Translations under genes and position numbers: made by a program
Assembly: GCA_026874595.1 (NCBI GenBank)
Contig: CM049313.1
Span: 68,194,659 to 68,258,658 of the forward strand
Direction of reading: 5' to 3'
DNA: 64,000 nt
DNA from: Sipunculus nudus
Lineage: Eukaryota; Annelida; Sipuncula; Golfingiida; Sipunculidae
In this document: positions 24,961 to 35,824 of the stretch, piece by piece
Layout: the number at the start of each line of letters is the position of its first letter
How positions within the stretch are numbered: position 1 is the stretch's first letter
Notes under the pieces: model-generated
Database searches by the model: none
What the model was told of the DNA's origin: nothing
Seen by the model: only the letters and a program-made list of their open reading frames with translations

Positions 24961-25670
24961 TAAATATAAAGACTATTTATTATAAACGTTCATTTATGTT
25001 ATATTTCGGTGTATGGCTGTCATCAGTACATTACTTACCTGTACGACAGGGTATGCCTGTTTGTCAAGAGATACAGTCGAATAAAAATGTAAAGAAACGT
25101 TTGAAGGAAATGTTTTTTTCTGGCACATACATTACTGAACAAGAAATGCATGATCGTGTTGAAATATGTATTAAAATTTGTTGTAGAGGGTTCTTAATGA
25201 GCATTACCGTTCATACACTGAAAAAATGGCGCCGAAGCCTCTTGGATGCCCGAGGAGGGGTCATTGTGACACGCTGGTTGGGAAGTAGATTCCAAAATTG
25301 AATAATGAAGTTCGCAGAAATAATCCAAAAATGTTCATCCATTTATATCGCTATTGAAGATCGAAGAGTGTTGGAGGGAAATGCAGGGTTTTTATATGAA
25401 AGGATGGCTCATGGGAATTGTGGGTACTTGTGTAGTGAGGAACTTGGATGATTGTTTCCCCTACATATTTCAAATGCATATATATCGGTTCCTTAGACAG
25501 TTCGGACCACGCTCCCCAGATCCCCCCGCCAGGAGACTTCGAATACGTAAAGCCATTATAGTCATGAGCCAATCAGTAGTCTTAAAAGATAACAGAATCA
25601 TTGGCCAGTTATTAAGGAGCTCGATTTTGGCGGTATTTCAGCGGTAATTTACCTGTGTCCTCCAAATCCT
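24961..25670. other. Stretch with unsupported ORFs
   Basis: It contains overlapping ORFs of 73-101 residues on both strands (24996-25301 +, 25354-25647 +, 25351-25572 -). None shows a recognisable motif, splice continuation or hydrophobic pattern. GC is slightly higher than in the surroundings. A real small gene cannot be excluded but is not supported. Confidence 0.3.
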
Positions 25671-25676
25671 GATTTT

Positions 25677-26335
25677 TATGCCCCCACCACAAAGTGACCG
25701 GGGCATATAGTTTTACCCATGTCCGTCATTCCGTCATTCCGAAATCAAACAGTTGTACGGACTTTTTTTCGCAATGCCTGCAGATATTGGCCCGATTTTT
25801 GGTGTGTTGGCAGATAATGACCAGTTACAGATCGAGTACGCGTTTCGTCCCGATTGACCAATTTTTGACCGATTTACGGTGCCCTAACATACAAAATTTT
25901 ATGAAAAATAGAAATTTTCATGACAAGTGCACATGCATGTACGGAATTTTTTCGCAATGCCTGCAGATATTGGCCTGATTTTTGGTGAGTTGGCAGATAA
26001 TAACCAGTTACAGATCGAGTTCACGTTTTGTCCCAGTTGACCTTCTTTTGACCGTTTGACGGTGCCCTAACATAGAAAATTTCATGAAAAATAGAAATTT
26101 TCATGACAAGTGCACATGTGCGGACTTTTTTTTCGCAATGCCTGCAGATACGGGCCTGATTTTTGGTGTGTTGCTTGATAATGACCCCTTTCAGATCGAG
26201 TTTGCATTTCGCCCTTGTTGACCTTCTTTTAAACATACCACACCTCCTGAACTTAAAACATTTTTACAAAATTTAAAAAATATTTCTAATTTGCTCCAGG
26301 CGGGGGCATTCGTGTCGTTCCGTCACACCTAGTTA
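25677..26335 (+). repeat. Element with ATGCCCCC/GGGGGCAT ends and about 183-bp tandem core
   Basis: It starts ATGCCCCCACCACAAAGTG and ends CAGGCGGGGGCATTCGTG, giving an inverted ATGCCCCC terminus. Three internal units (near 25770, 25953, 26136) carry 'GCAATGCCTGCAGATA', 'TTTTTGGTG(T/A)GTTG' and 'GGTGCCCTAACATA'. Non-coding; the ORFs of 94 and 71 residues are repeat translations. Confidence 0.7.
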
Positions 26336-26418
26336 TTTAGAGTTTCGAACAGTTAAAAGTCCTAGTGAAGTCACTCTGGAAAAAAGTACAAAATTGTCTG
26401 AAAAGAAAAGAATAAAAA

Positions 26419-26685
26419 CAAAAAATGAAAATCATAATGAATGCCATTCTTAGTAAATATTTCAGGTGAAATACGAAATTACCTGAAGATGATGATTTTA
26501 GAAAAAAAAATACAAACAAGTATAAAACCCGGAATAAGTATGAAAAAAACAAAAAATGAAAATTAATCATAATGAATGCCATTCTTAATAAATATTTCAG
26601 GTGAAATATGAAATTACCTGAAGATGATGATTTTAGAAAAAAAAATACAAACAAGTATAAAACCCGGAATAAGTATGAAAAAATA
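26419..26685 (+). repeat. Tandem duplication, about 131-bp unit, two copies
   Basis: The unit 'AATGAAAAT...CATAATGAATGCCATTC...TATTTCAGGTGAAATA...AACCCGGAATAAGTATG' occurs twice in direct orientation with few differences. The 105-residue reverse ORF with an internal duplication arises from it. Confidence 0.9.
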
Positions 26686-26699
26686 TATAAAAGAGGTTT

Positions 26700-27488
26700 T
26701 GTCTGAAAATGTTATGTTACTTTTAAAACGTTAATTGCGGCAGCACTGTCTTATCAGATTTTCATTCAGAAAGATATAGAATATTTTGTGAATATCCTCG
26801 AGTCACATGTGGTCCATTTCTATGACTATGTTAAATAATGATATTTACAACGTACAGAGGAGTGGGACCGAGCAGGGCTCGACATTAATGGTTAAACGCG
26901 TGCCAAGGACAAGTAACAGTTCCAGAAAATGGTCATAGGGCAACTAAAGGTCTTCTCCTACTTCAGTTATATAGCTACTTCCTTTTTAGGAGAAAAATGA
27001 AAGCATATTGATAATACTGGCGATTCTTCGCCTAAAATGACCTGCATGTATTTTAATTCTACGACAGAGAAATATAATTTCCAACATGCAATAACACGTG
27101 CAATACAATATGGGACAATTTTATAGGGGACAGTTGTGTTCATGGCTGTGATCCCTGATACGACAGGTAACTAATTATACAAACTATTGATATTGATATA
27201 GTAAATGCCAGCTGTTACTTTCCCAAATGCCTTTTAATGTTAAGCCCAGTCTGTAGAGTTAGACATATATCTGCCACTTCTATATTTATTCGGAATCATG
27301 ATCCGCGATAAACACAAAATATATTTTAAATCGTAGATACTTAAATATTTAATTACTTATGCCTATCCTTAACTGCCAAGTTTCAGATATATTAAATTTA
27401 CATTTTCTTAAAAGACTATTGTTACGGAACCTAATATAAACAGATCACGTATGCGTGATGAACACAAATTTTTTAATGGAGACAAAAA
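26700..27488. other. No feature recognised
   Basis: AT-rich intergenic sequence. Neither strand gives an exon, RNA gene or repeat terminus that I can support. Confidence 0.4.
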
Positions 27489-27498
27489 CAAATCAGAT

Positions 27499-28233
27499 TC
27501 TGTAACACTAGGCAGCGTGAAATGTCTAGGGGAATGAATAAAGAAGTCAGTGTTTTTTTTTGTTAACAAATAACTAAAATTGATTCTTAAAATGACCCTA
27601 ACAATACAATACACTAAATCAATACAATTATACAGTAAAACAGCGGTATAGCAACAAGTCAATACAATCACACAGAAAATAATATGCACAGTACCTGGAT
27701 ACCAACACCGTCACCACGATAAGTTCTTTAAATGAACACTCTCAGAGAATGACAGTCCAGTGGAAAGTTCTTGCAACAACCCAGGAAGTAAACTGAAGTC
27801 CAAATGCATAAAATCCAGGAGAAAGTCTTTGAAAATCTATAATTGACGCATTAGTCGGATAAGGTCCTAGAAACTGACACACGCTTCTGCGTCCGCTGGA
27901 ATCTTCTCTGCTCTCTGCCCTCCCGTTCTAAAACACAGCCCCTTTATACCTTCACACCTCAAGCCGAGAATTTTTCACTTCTCGAACAGTCCATAAGATC
28001 TTGCACAACACAGTAAACGCGTTTAAGAAATTCTCTAGAAAAACAGCGCTGTGTGTATCTTTACATACCAGGCTCATCACGTGAACTCGGCCAGGCGTGA
28101 AAACCTCCAGCCAGCATGACAACGAGAGTTCAACCAGTACGGATTAAACATAGAATGTAATATGCGGCCAGACACGAGTGCCACAACAAGAGTTACGCCC
28201 GTGTCATTTAATAAAAGAGCATCTGTAACACTA
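27499..28233 (-). repeat. LTR-like segment bounded by 12-bp direct repeats
   Basis: Read on the minus strand, the segment is bounded on both sides by TAGTGTTACAGA (plus-strand positions 28222-28233 and 27499-27510). It contains GGTATAAAGGGGCTG (TATA-like, near 27938-27950) about 200-300 bp from its left end and a TTTATTCATT stretch near its right end. The same TAGTGTTACAGA ends the right-hand outer arm at 31061-31072. Start TGTTACA and end TGTTACA fit a TG...CA LTR. No primer-binding site or polypurine tract was confirmed and no pol genes are nearby. Confidence 0.4.
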
Positions 28234-29036
28234 TCTAAAATAATAAAGTTATTAAAAAAATTATTAACTTTTCGAATGTATCATACTTGTAGGGAACCTG
28301 CCGGTCACGGGTATTATTCATACTGCTTAAATGTACACAGAATGTTTTCTGCTACTATAATTTAGGTACTAATTAAAACACTAAATTAGAATCTTAAGTT
28401 TGTCCATAAAGCAGACGCTTTAGAGGATAAGGGTCTATGTGGCAGATGGAAGCAAAAGGAACCTCAATTTGTATGTGCAAATGCGCGTGGCATGCCCTGT
28501 CATTGACCACAAACCCTCGAACAGAAACTGGAGAAATTAGGATAATAAACTTGTATAACAGAAAATGAGGCAGTTTGGTTTCCAGACTTTATACCGACAT
28601 GGTATAAAAATGTACGAAAAACATGAATTAGTAGGTAAATATATCGCATGCCACATTGTGTACTGCAGCATGCGGAAGCGTCAGATAAATAATTATGGAT
28701 TTGATTATATTTTTCATAAGCCCAGTTTTCTTGTGAACAAGTATAGCAGTTATGCCATAAAAAAGACCGACTGATGAGGACGACCCTTTAACTATAACCT
28801 TAAAATATCCGTATCATTGCCAGTGTACAGTTTACTTGTCATCACCATGTCTTTGTATTGAATCTTTGCTTGTATATATGTTTCCCAGGAAAACATTTGC
28901 ATTATAAATAAATATGTTTAAATCATACAGCAATAAAATGTAAACACTTCTGTGTTCCATGCCGCGGGTAAGGTCCTCTAGGTTTTCTACCTTATTAGTT
29001 TGGGATAACAACAAGAACACAGCAAGAGTGTAACCG

Positions 29037-29107
29037 GCTTCTGTGGCTCAGGGGTAGAGCACACGACTCAAAGCCGGGAGGTTGTGAGTTCAAATCTCAG
29101 CGGAGGC
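29037..29107 (+). repeat. tRNA-like head of a SINE (pol III A and B boxes)
   Basis: The 71-nt segment folds as a tRNA: 7-bp acceptor stem GCTTCTG/CGGAGGC (two G-T pairs), D arm GCTC-AGGGGTA-GAGC, and T arm with TTCAAAT loop. The B box GAGTTCAAATCTC and the A box TGGCTCAGGGGTAGAGC are well conserved. The anticodon stem (CACGA/CCGGG) has two mismatches, and there is a conserved-looking tail to about 29315, so I read it as a tRNA-derived SINE rather than a functional tRNA. If read as a tRNA, the loop CTCAAAG would give anticodon CAA. Confidence 0.7.
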
Positions 29108-29315
29108 GGTGAGATTTTCACGGTCGGCCCCAAACCAGAGTGAGCGCTCTGTAGGCGCTTCATGGGAAGGGATGTGCCCGAGAGCCTGGTATTACCCGCT
29201 AAAGAGTGCGTCTTTGGGGGATTCCACGGCGTTATGACCCAGCTTTGGGGATAATTACACACCAGGACCCGCAGGTGCGGTAGACACCGGGTTTGGGTAA
29301 AACCACGTTACAAAA
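29037..29315 (+). mobile_element. tRNA-derived SINE
   Basis: The tRNA-like head is followed by about 200 bp of GC-rich tail ('CCCCAAACCAGAGTGAGCGC', 'GGGATTCCACGGCGTTATG', 'CCGGGTTTGGGTAAAACCA') and a short A-rich end (ACAAAAAATAAT). The sequence is clearly richer in GC than its flanks. It lies inside the left half of the nested inverted structure, so it inserted there or was carried in. Target-site duplications were not identified. Confidence 0.65.
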
Positions 29316-29612
29316 AATAATATGATAGGAAGCGAGTGCTTCCGTCCTGTCACGTAGTCCCAAACCGAAATGCAACTCTGCATATGTACATACTAAGATG
29401 AAGAATTAGTTAAGCGAGCATAAAAAAAAACGAGGCGGTTACCTTCACCAACAAATTCTTAAAAAAAGTGTATAATGTAACAGGTATCTCTTTTATTGTG
29501 CGCAGGAGTGTTACATGTGTCTGTTGAAATTCTGATTCGTGTAGCGCAGGCACAGATCGTTGCTATGGGAACCTTCCTTGTTGGGCGGTGGCTCGCATAT
29601 GGGGTCTGAAGC

Positions 29613-29945
29613 ACAGGCACTCGTTTCCAGCACTAAAATCGCTAAGAAACCGTACACACGTTGAGTGTGGGCGATATACCCGTTATAAAAGAACAAGGTA
29701 ATGAACTCCGGCGCAACGCGGGCAAGACCACTTTTTTTCACAAGTCCCATTTCCGGAGAAATATCCGCTTCACAAGCATGATCGCACGCCTTTTTGTTAA
29801 AAACTTCTTTATACACAAGATTAAACTTCCAAAAATAAAAGTTCTCCACACTAACCGCGAATTCCAGCACGTTTATTCCTGCTGCGACGCGGTAATTTTT
29901 CATGTATACATTTACTAGTTGCGGAAGTTGACGTCACCCCGGGCT
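29613..29945 (-). repeat. Left inner arm of the inverted repeat, with a 130-residue ORF
   Basis: It is an inverted copy of 30154-30483. Read outward (minus strand), both arms encode RVAAGINVLEFAVSVE followed by (N/D)FYFWKF and a stretch with KVFNKKA-like residues. The left frame stays open for 130 residues (29511-29903) while the right one diverges by frameshift after about 55 shared residues. The aligned differences mostly change amino acids (N/D, E/Q, C/R, I/N, M/L), which argues against protein selection. No family recognised. Confidence 0.75.
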
Positions 29946-30153
29946 GAATGGATTTCCCCCTGAGCTGGCCGCTGTGATTGGCTGCATGGTACCAGTCGTT
30001 TTCTATATCTCTTTGGGCGCACTATTCAAACAGCTGTCAAAAGGTCAATGAAGTTGTAAATCAGTGGGCAATGGCATGCAAACACACCCAGGACCATCAT
30101 ATAACTTGTTTTGTATACACAAACGTCTGTTCTATAACCATAACATACATTAA

Positions 30154-30483
30154 GCCCGGGATTACGTCAACTTCCGCAACTAGTAAATGTATACATGACA
30201 AATGACCGTGTCGCAGCTGGAATAAACGTGCTGGAATTCGCGGTTAGTGTGGAGGACTTTTATTTTTGGAAGTTTAAACTTGTGTACAAACAAGTTTTCA
30301 ACAAAAAGGCACGCGATCATGCTTGTGAAGCGGATAATTCTCCAGAATTGGGACTTGTAAAAAAAGTTGTCTTGCCCGTGGAGCGGCGGAGTTCATTACC
30401 TTGTTCTTTTATAGCGGGTATATTGCCCACACTCAACGTGTGTACGGTTTCTAAGCGATTTTAGTGCTGGAAACGAGTGCCTG
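30154..30483 (+). repeat. Right inner arm of the inverted repeat
   Basis: It starts GCCCGGGATTACGTCAACTT and mirrors the left arm through 'CAGGCACTCGTTTCCAGCAC' at its outer end. An 89-residue ORF (30195-30464) is the counterpart of the left-arm ORF. Arms this long and this similar can form a large cruciform or hairpin transcript. Confidence 0.75.
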
Positions 30484-30800
30484 TGGTCTGAAGCGTAGAG
30501 ACACAGCGTTTTTTTTTTTTATCTAGATGTTTCGGGCCTTTTCATGTGCGTGTATTTTGTTCTTTGGACTTTTCCATTTATAGAATTTTCGGGTGAGAAG
30601 CTATTAATTAGGGGCTGTGTTTAGAGCCGGCAGAAAGGTAAATACACGTAAGCACTAAGAGTGTTACTTTCTTGTCAGTTTTGGGACCTTGCCGATAATT
30701 GCAGTGGTGTCAGATATTTTACGGACTTTATATAGATTTAATAGGGACTGTCTCCAGTTTGCCTTTAGATTATCACTATTTACGTGGATTATTGATGTAA

Positions 30801-30890
30801 AAGGACTCTTGTTGACCTGTGACAGTGATGGTATTCAGAAATCAAAGGACTCTTGTTGACCTGTGACAGTGATGGTATTCAGAAATCAAA
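30801..30890 (+). repeat. Short tandem duplication, about 45 bp
   Basis: 'AAGGACTCTTGTTGACCTGT' with its 25-bp continuation occurs twice in a row, without mismatch, inside the right LTR-like part of the inverted structure. Confidence 0.85.
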
Positions 30891-31199
30891 GCCTAGGATC
30901 CGGACACTCTGGTTCTGTACATTTTTATTGTTATATTGTGTAATTGTATTGATTTAGTGTATTGTAATGTTAAGATTGTTCTAAGAATAAATTAAAATTG
31001 TTTGTTAACAAAAAAAACCGCTGACTTCTTTATTCATTTCCCTAGACATTTCACGCTGCCTAGTGTTACAGAATCTGATTTTTTTTATCCGTAACAAAAA
31101 ATTGTGCTGATCACGATAATATTATAAAATTATGGATCAGGAAGGGAATCGAACTTCATCGAGATACGTATTTGTGAATATTTCTTCTTAATTTCATAA

Positions 31200-31445
31200 A
31201 AATACAACCTATTCATGGAAAGTAATCGCGGTGACGTTTAAAAGAAACCTTGTGACCCCTGACCTCATTAAAATACACATTAATTATATCTTGCATTGAA
31301 CTCGGGTGAGATCATATATTGATAAGTAGATATAGCGAGTTTCATGAAAATCCATCGAAACACTGGTAACTTATCGCGGCAACACTAAACGTTGACGGAC
31401 GAACTGACGGACGGTGGCTATACCATGATACGTCCCGCTTAAGAC
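31200..31445 (-). repeat. Fragment of the ACGTATTATGGTATACC family (reverse orientation)
   Basis: On the minus strand it reads GCGGGACGTATCATGGTATA followed by a CCGTCCGTCAG head, like the starts at 46150 and 49977. 'CATGAAAATCCATCGAAACAC' matches the family body. Confidence 0.6.
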
Positions 31446-33594
31446 ACCGTATAAACAATCAGGCGAAACTTACTTTTAAAATTAATCATAATTCATGACG
31501 TAATAGGAAGTAAAAGCGGTAATTTTTAGAGGTCGTTTCTAGCATTTCATGCGTCTTTGTAAGAAACGGAAATACCAAATATAACTTTATTTATTGTATT
31601 TGAATCGTACAATAATTAATGCCAGCACATTCCATCAAAGATGGTTATGCACGGTAGTTTCTGGAGGTGACGAAACAACCGAGCATGAACTTTCCATTTC
31701 AACCAATTTTCTCAGCCATGCCAGGAATTGAACACCTGTTGCCAGCGGAGAGAGCCGAGATTCACGATTTCCAGACTGCCCAGGCCCGTTTGTTGCTATG
31801 TAACAGGAGCTTGTTCAAGCCCCCACCAGACGGCGCTGATGGATGATCTGCGCCAAATCCTTCTCTTCTTCTCTGAGATAATGGGCGAAGGAATCATTTC
31901 ACCAAAATGTTCAGGGGTGTCTGAATACATCAATGACGGAAGCATAAATGTAATGAAGAGAGTTGTTAATATATTATAGTCAAATAAATGTGTGGAAAAT
32001 GCTTGATTTCATCCGCCAGGATGGTATGCGTTGATTCTCGTTTGTGTGTGTTTGATTACAACAAATCTCGCACAACCATGAATGGAACCTCATGAAATTT
32101 GCAGAGCTTATCGGGAATGGGCCAATGAAGAAAAAAAAATTGATTTTGGTGTAGGCCTCGTACATGATCCGGCTTCAGGAACGTCATTAAAGGATACTCA
32201 CAAATACAGAATCACTTATGCACGAATAAACCTTGGAATATGGGCCGAATTAGTGATTTCAAACATGGGTCTGGGAGTATCACACACGCACACACATGGC
32301 GGAGACTTGCATTCCTTAGAATGCAGATTTTAATTCATGCATAATTTCTGTGATGATAATTTTATTCGATAGGCAGCATAGGCATATTGGTATATACTGA
32401 CATTTTCATGAATTGCAGCACGTGTTGGAACACTGAGTCGAATGATCATAAGCAGATCGAGTCAAACGATCAATAGCTATTGTTGTAACTACACAACGTC
32501 ATCTTGTACCCACCCCTGGTCTTCTTGAAAATGTCAAACAGCTGGAACAATACGAACACCTACCGGAAATATTCTATTTCAATAGATAAAGAATTAAAGT
32601 GATCCACCCTCTGTATTAGAAACTACACCATGTGTTCAAGGCGAGTGTCCTTATCCTACATACGAGGTCTTGTGTCATTTTAGTTGTGTTCAGCAGTTCC
32701 GTATTTAATTATGGGCTGAGCAGCCCAGGGACTCATAATCAAGATGGCGTCTTGCCCCCTGCTAAAAATAATTTTAATAATAATCATAATAAATAAATAA
32801 TAATAATAATAAGAAGAAGAATTTTACCATAAACTTAACTTTATTTATGATGATAAAAATCTGCCATTGATAACCAGAAAAAGTATCTTCTCCATCCAAA
32901 ATTTAAGAAGATATTTGTATGAGTGCACTCGCCATTGCTTTCATAGCAACAGTAAAACTGTATATCATCATATACTACGCGGGTCCTGAGGAGACGAAAT
33001 ACAGCAAAGCATCAGTAAAACATTGTTTTATATATACTAGTGCTAAAGTTTCAGCAATGTTTTATTAAAATTGAATGATAAAGAAGAATAAATTGATTTT
33101 GTTTAGTTGAGTCACCCAAGGTCTCCTGGCCCTGGTTGCTTAAAATCCATCACTGATATTCAGTCTCAGTCTGACGTTATGGTTATTGACGCATGTTGGC
33201 TCGACTGAGCAGTTTGGACCGTGGTGGCACCTGGTGGCGATTATAGTCACTAGTGATGTTCTTGAGGCATGGTGGTCGCATACCTTATTATCTGATAAAA
33301 AATCTCAAAGATGGAATAGCAAAGGGACTTTGCACATGCATATATTTTTGGTTATATTGTTTTATATATAGGTTGAGATATATTTACAATATCAATATAT
33401 GTGTAAGTCCTTGAGATGTTGTTGTTGCTGTTGTTGTTCTGTGACATGATTAAATATTTGTCGTTCAGCCAAGAATAAAAATATAATTAAATAACACAAA
33501 TATTTAAAACATTTATGTTGAAATTTCAGAGTGTATAACTACCTATTGTTGTATCGGTGATGTTAACAGAAAACAATTGCACGCAGCAGAGTAA

Positions 33595-33596
<2 letters not shown>
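31446..33596. other. No gene recognised
   Basis: AT-rich with simple repeats (AATAATAAT near 32800, GTTGTTGCTGTTGTT near 33420). ORFs of 60-83 residues show no motif. An AT microsatellite follows at 33598-33656. Confidence 0.4.

Positions 33597-33597
<1 letters not shown>

Positions 33598-33656
<59 letters not shown>
33598..33656. repeat. (AT)n microsatellite
   Basis: Pure AT run adjacent to the 3' end of the TRIM pseudogene; its continuation (33680-33705) forms the IYIYI tail of the pseudogene frame. Confidence 0.95.
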
Positions 33657-33657
<1 letters not shown>

Positions 33658-34490
33658 TCCATTCATGACAGTTTATAAAATTATATATATATAAATATAA
33701 ATCTCTTCCGAACAGATATCAGTGAGCCACATGTGTCCCTGCTGATCACATGAGACCCTGTAGGGCCGGCGTACTTCCTCCTTCTGGGTCAGCAGGTGTC
33801 TGATGAACGAGCAGTCTGGGGCGTACTCCGTCACTGTAACCGAATCATCAGATTTACACGTGTAACACCGATGTGTCACAATAAAGGTACCTCTGTGACT
33901 CACAGTCATGTCATATACAGCCAGGGGATGTTGGTGAGGCGCGTACTTCAGTGCCCCTATCACCTGACCGGCTTCATTCGATCTTATTTGAGTATTTTTT
34001 GGTGTTATATAATGTACCAGATAACACTGTTTATCGTCCAAAAGACCAAATATAACACGGTAACATTGGTTAATGACAGCCTTACGCCACACGATGTTAT
34101 ACCGGCTGTCGAGTTTCGTCACCGCCTTCTCGTCATACAGGATTATATTCCCGCTACAGTCTACACATACACTGTCAGCCTTAATGCCGCGTTTACTGGT
34201 GATTTTGTAAGAGATATTCTATTATGATCAACAGTGAGTTCTAGAATGTTTGATTCAAGTTTACATATTATAGTTTTATTATATGCTGAGACTGATTTTA
34301 TTTCATCGCCCCCGTCAGTTTTGTATCTGGATAAAGTGTCACCTTGACGATTCATTCTCAGTATTTCATCATCACCCTCTTGATGAACTCAGCAGAGCCA
34401 ACTTCCAATGTTGCAACCTCACGCCGAACATTAACAGAAACTGTTGACACTTTGTAGCTTTTGACTAATCTTGGTTTAGCTGCTAATGGA

Positions 34491-35178
34491 TACGCTCTTT
34501 ACACAGCGCTTTACCTATAGGGCTACTACCTATATCGTAAGGCGCTGTTTGTTATGACCTCGTATCCTGAAGTGCTACACCAGAGGGGAGCACTGTATTT
34601 TTGTCCAATCAGATGAGACCTTGTGCTGGAAGACAAAACCAAGCGAGGAATACACGTAGCCAATCATGTTTATTTCGTTTTGAGTGACAGCTCATCGCCC
34701 CGCGTAACCGTCTGAACAGGCCACAGGCTCAGAGAGAATTGCCCCTGACGTGGTTTGCTTAGGGCCTTGGGCACATAGGATGCTCCGCCGGTGAGCTGTA
34801 ATTCAAACGAAACGTAACAACAAAGGCTGCGTGCACACCTCGCTGCCTTGTTTCAGTTCTGCAGACAACAGATACATGGCCACGCTAACACAGACATAAT
34901 CGGTCGATGATGCGAGAATGCAGAGTGAGCAAATTAAATTCGACCGGAAATTCATTAAGCGGCGCTTGAAGCGCAGCAATGGGCGGAGCCAGGATGCCGG
35001 TCGAGTGTTTGTTTATTGGCATCTGATTGGCTGCTTATCACATCATACGCACGTTCATTTCAGCGGACAACGAACCGCCATCTGGTGTCTAAATATATCA
35101 TAAACGGTCAAAGCTGGCAGCGTGAAAATCAGTTGCTTCTTAAGAAGCGCAAGATTTCAGCTGCCTCGGGAGCGTACA
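34491..35178. mobile_element. 688-bp insertion with 6-bp target duplication inside the TRIM pseudogene
   Basis: It is flanked on both sides by AATGGA (34485-34490 and 35179-35184). The ends read TACGCTC... and ...GAGCGTACA, a 7-bp inverted pair offset by two bases. Removing the insertion and one AATGGA joins the linker frame exactly (LKQLSSP followed by LAAKPRLVKS), so the boundaries are firmly placed. The interior is GC-richer than its flanks and contains CCAAT/ATTGG motifs (near 34597, 34660, 35019) and GGGCGGAGCC (34981), but no protein. A non-autonomous DNA transposon or a solo LTR would fit; the minus strand starts TG but does not end in CA. Confidence 0.75.
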
Positions 35179-35289
35179 AATGGACTACTTAGTTGTTTTA
35201 ATAATTTAGGCAGATCATCCGGGGTCAACAAATCCCGTCTACATGGTTTCGGCACCAGTGGTGGTAGGTCAGTCTTTTCGTGGTACCAA

Positions 35290-35824
35290 TTACTGACACT
35301 TGTAGTTTCTTTGTAAACTTGACCACCGCTATTTCTACTTCGCTCTTTAGTCCTGATATCAGCTGCTCCAATTCTGAGGAATCCTCCATCCAAGAGTCAC
35401 TGCTGTCTAACATTCGAACTCTTTTATTCACTTCTAACTCCTCCATCGTTTGTAAACTTGACTCGCCCCTTTTCACCATATCAGTCAGGTGAGCTTGTTG
35501 TTGTTCTATTTTTGCTTTGTAATTTTCCTTTAGGTCCTTTATCAAGTCATTTCCACTTTTATCGATACTTGACTTCAAAGAATCCATTGTCTGGATAATA
35601 TCTTTCTCTACTTTTGCTAAATGTTCCAACTGTTTTGTTTTTACTTCAATTTTCTCTTTCACAATCTTCAGATTTTCAACCACAGCCCTTTTACTGTCTG
35701 ATAGAGAGGATTGCATTTCAGCCATTGCGGCATCCAGGCTCTGAATGTCATCAGTGTGAGAGTCATGCACGTCTTCGGTCATGCACCGAGAACATAAAAG
35801 GGCTTTACATTTTCTGCAAAACAA
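35290..35824 (-). pseudogene. Coiled-coil block of the TRIM pseudogene (longest intact frame)
   Basis: This frame reads FCRKCKALLCSRC then MTEDVHDSHTDD, giving the C-x2-C-x4-C-x2-C-x5-H-x2-H tail of a B-box type 2. About 130 residues of charged heptad-like sequence follow (KIVKEKIEVKTKQLEHLAKV, ELEQLISGLKSEVEIAVVK), typical of the RBCC coiled coil that mediates dimerisation. The frame leaves the family after KKLQVSV; the true continuation (NWYHEKTDLPPLVPKP) is in another frame. Confidence 0.85.

Larger units (their letters stand above)
27489..31082. mobile_element. Nested inverted-repeat structure, possibly two related LTR-like elements head to head
   Basis: Outer arms: 27489-27635 is the inverted copy of about 30930-31082 (shared blocks 'AATCAGATTCTGTAACACTA', 'GGCAGCGTGAAATGTCTAGG', 'AATGAATAAAGAAGTCAG', 'ACTAAATCAATACAATTA'). 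Inner arms: 29613-29945 and 30154-30483 are inverted copies about 330 bp long around a 208-bp spacer. The left half is longer (about 2 kb between inner and outer arm) and holds a SINE; the right half has only about 450 bp. No transposase, integrase or RT was seen. Two related non-autonomous elements in opposite orientation, or one foldback element with an asymmetric deletion, would both fit. Confidence 0.6.

Noticed and set aside
24996-25301. 101-residue plus-strand ORF
   Set aside because: No motif, no splice signals joining to another exon, overlapping ORFs on both strands nearby. Left as unsupported.
25351-25647. Overlapping sense and antisense ORFs as a possible gene
   Set aside because: Short, no recognisable domain, and open on both strands, as expected by chance in a slightly GC-richer patch.
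29037-29107. Functional tRNA gene
   Set aside because: Anticodon stem has two mismatches and a long SINE-like tail follows; better explained as a tRNA-derived SINE head.
33796-34227. 143-residue plus-strand ORF
   Set aside because: It is the antisense shadow of the TRIM propeller pseudogene, which has clear family sequence on the minus strand.
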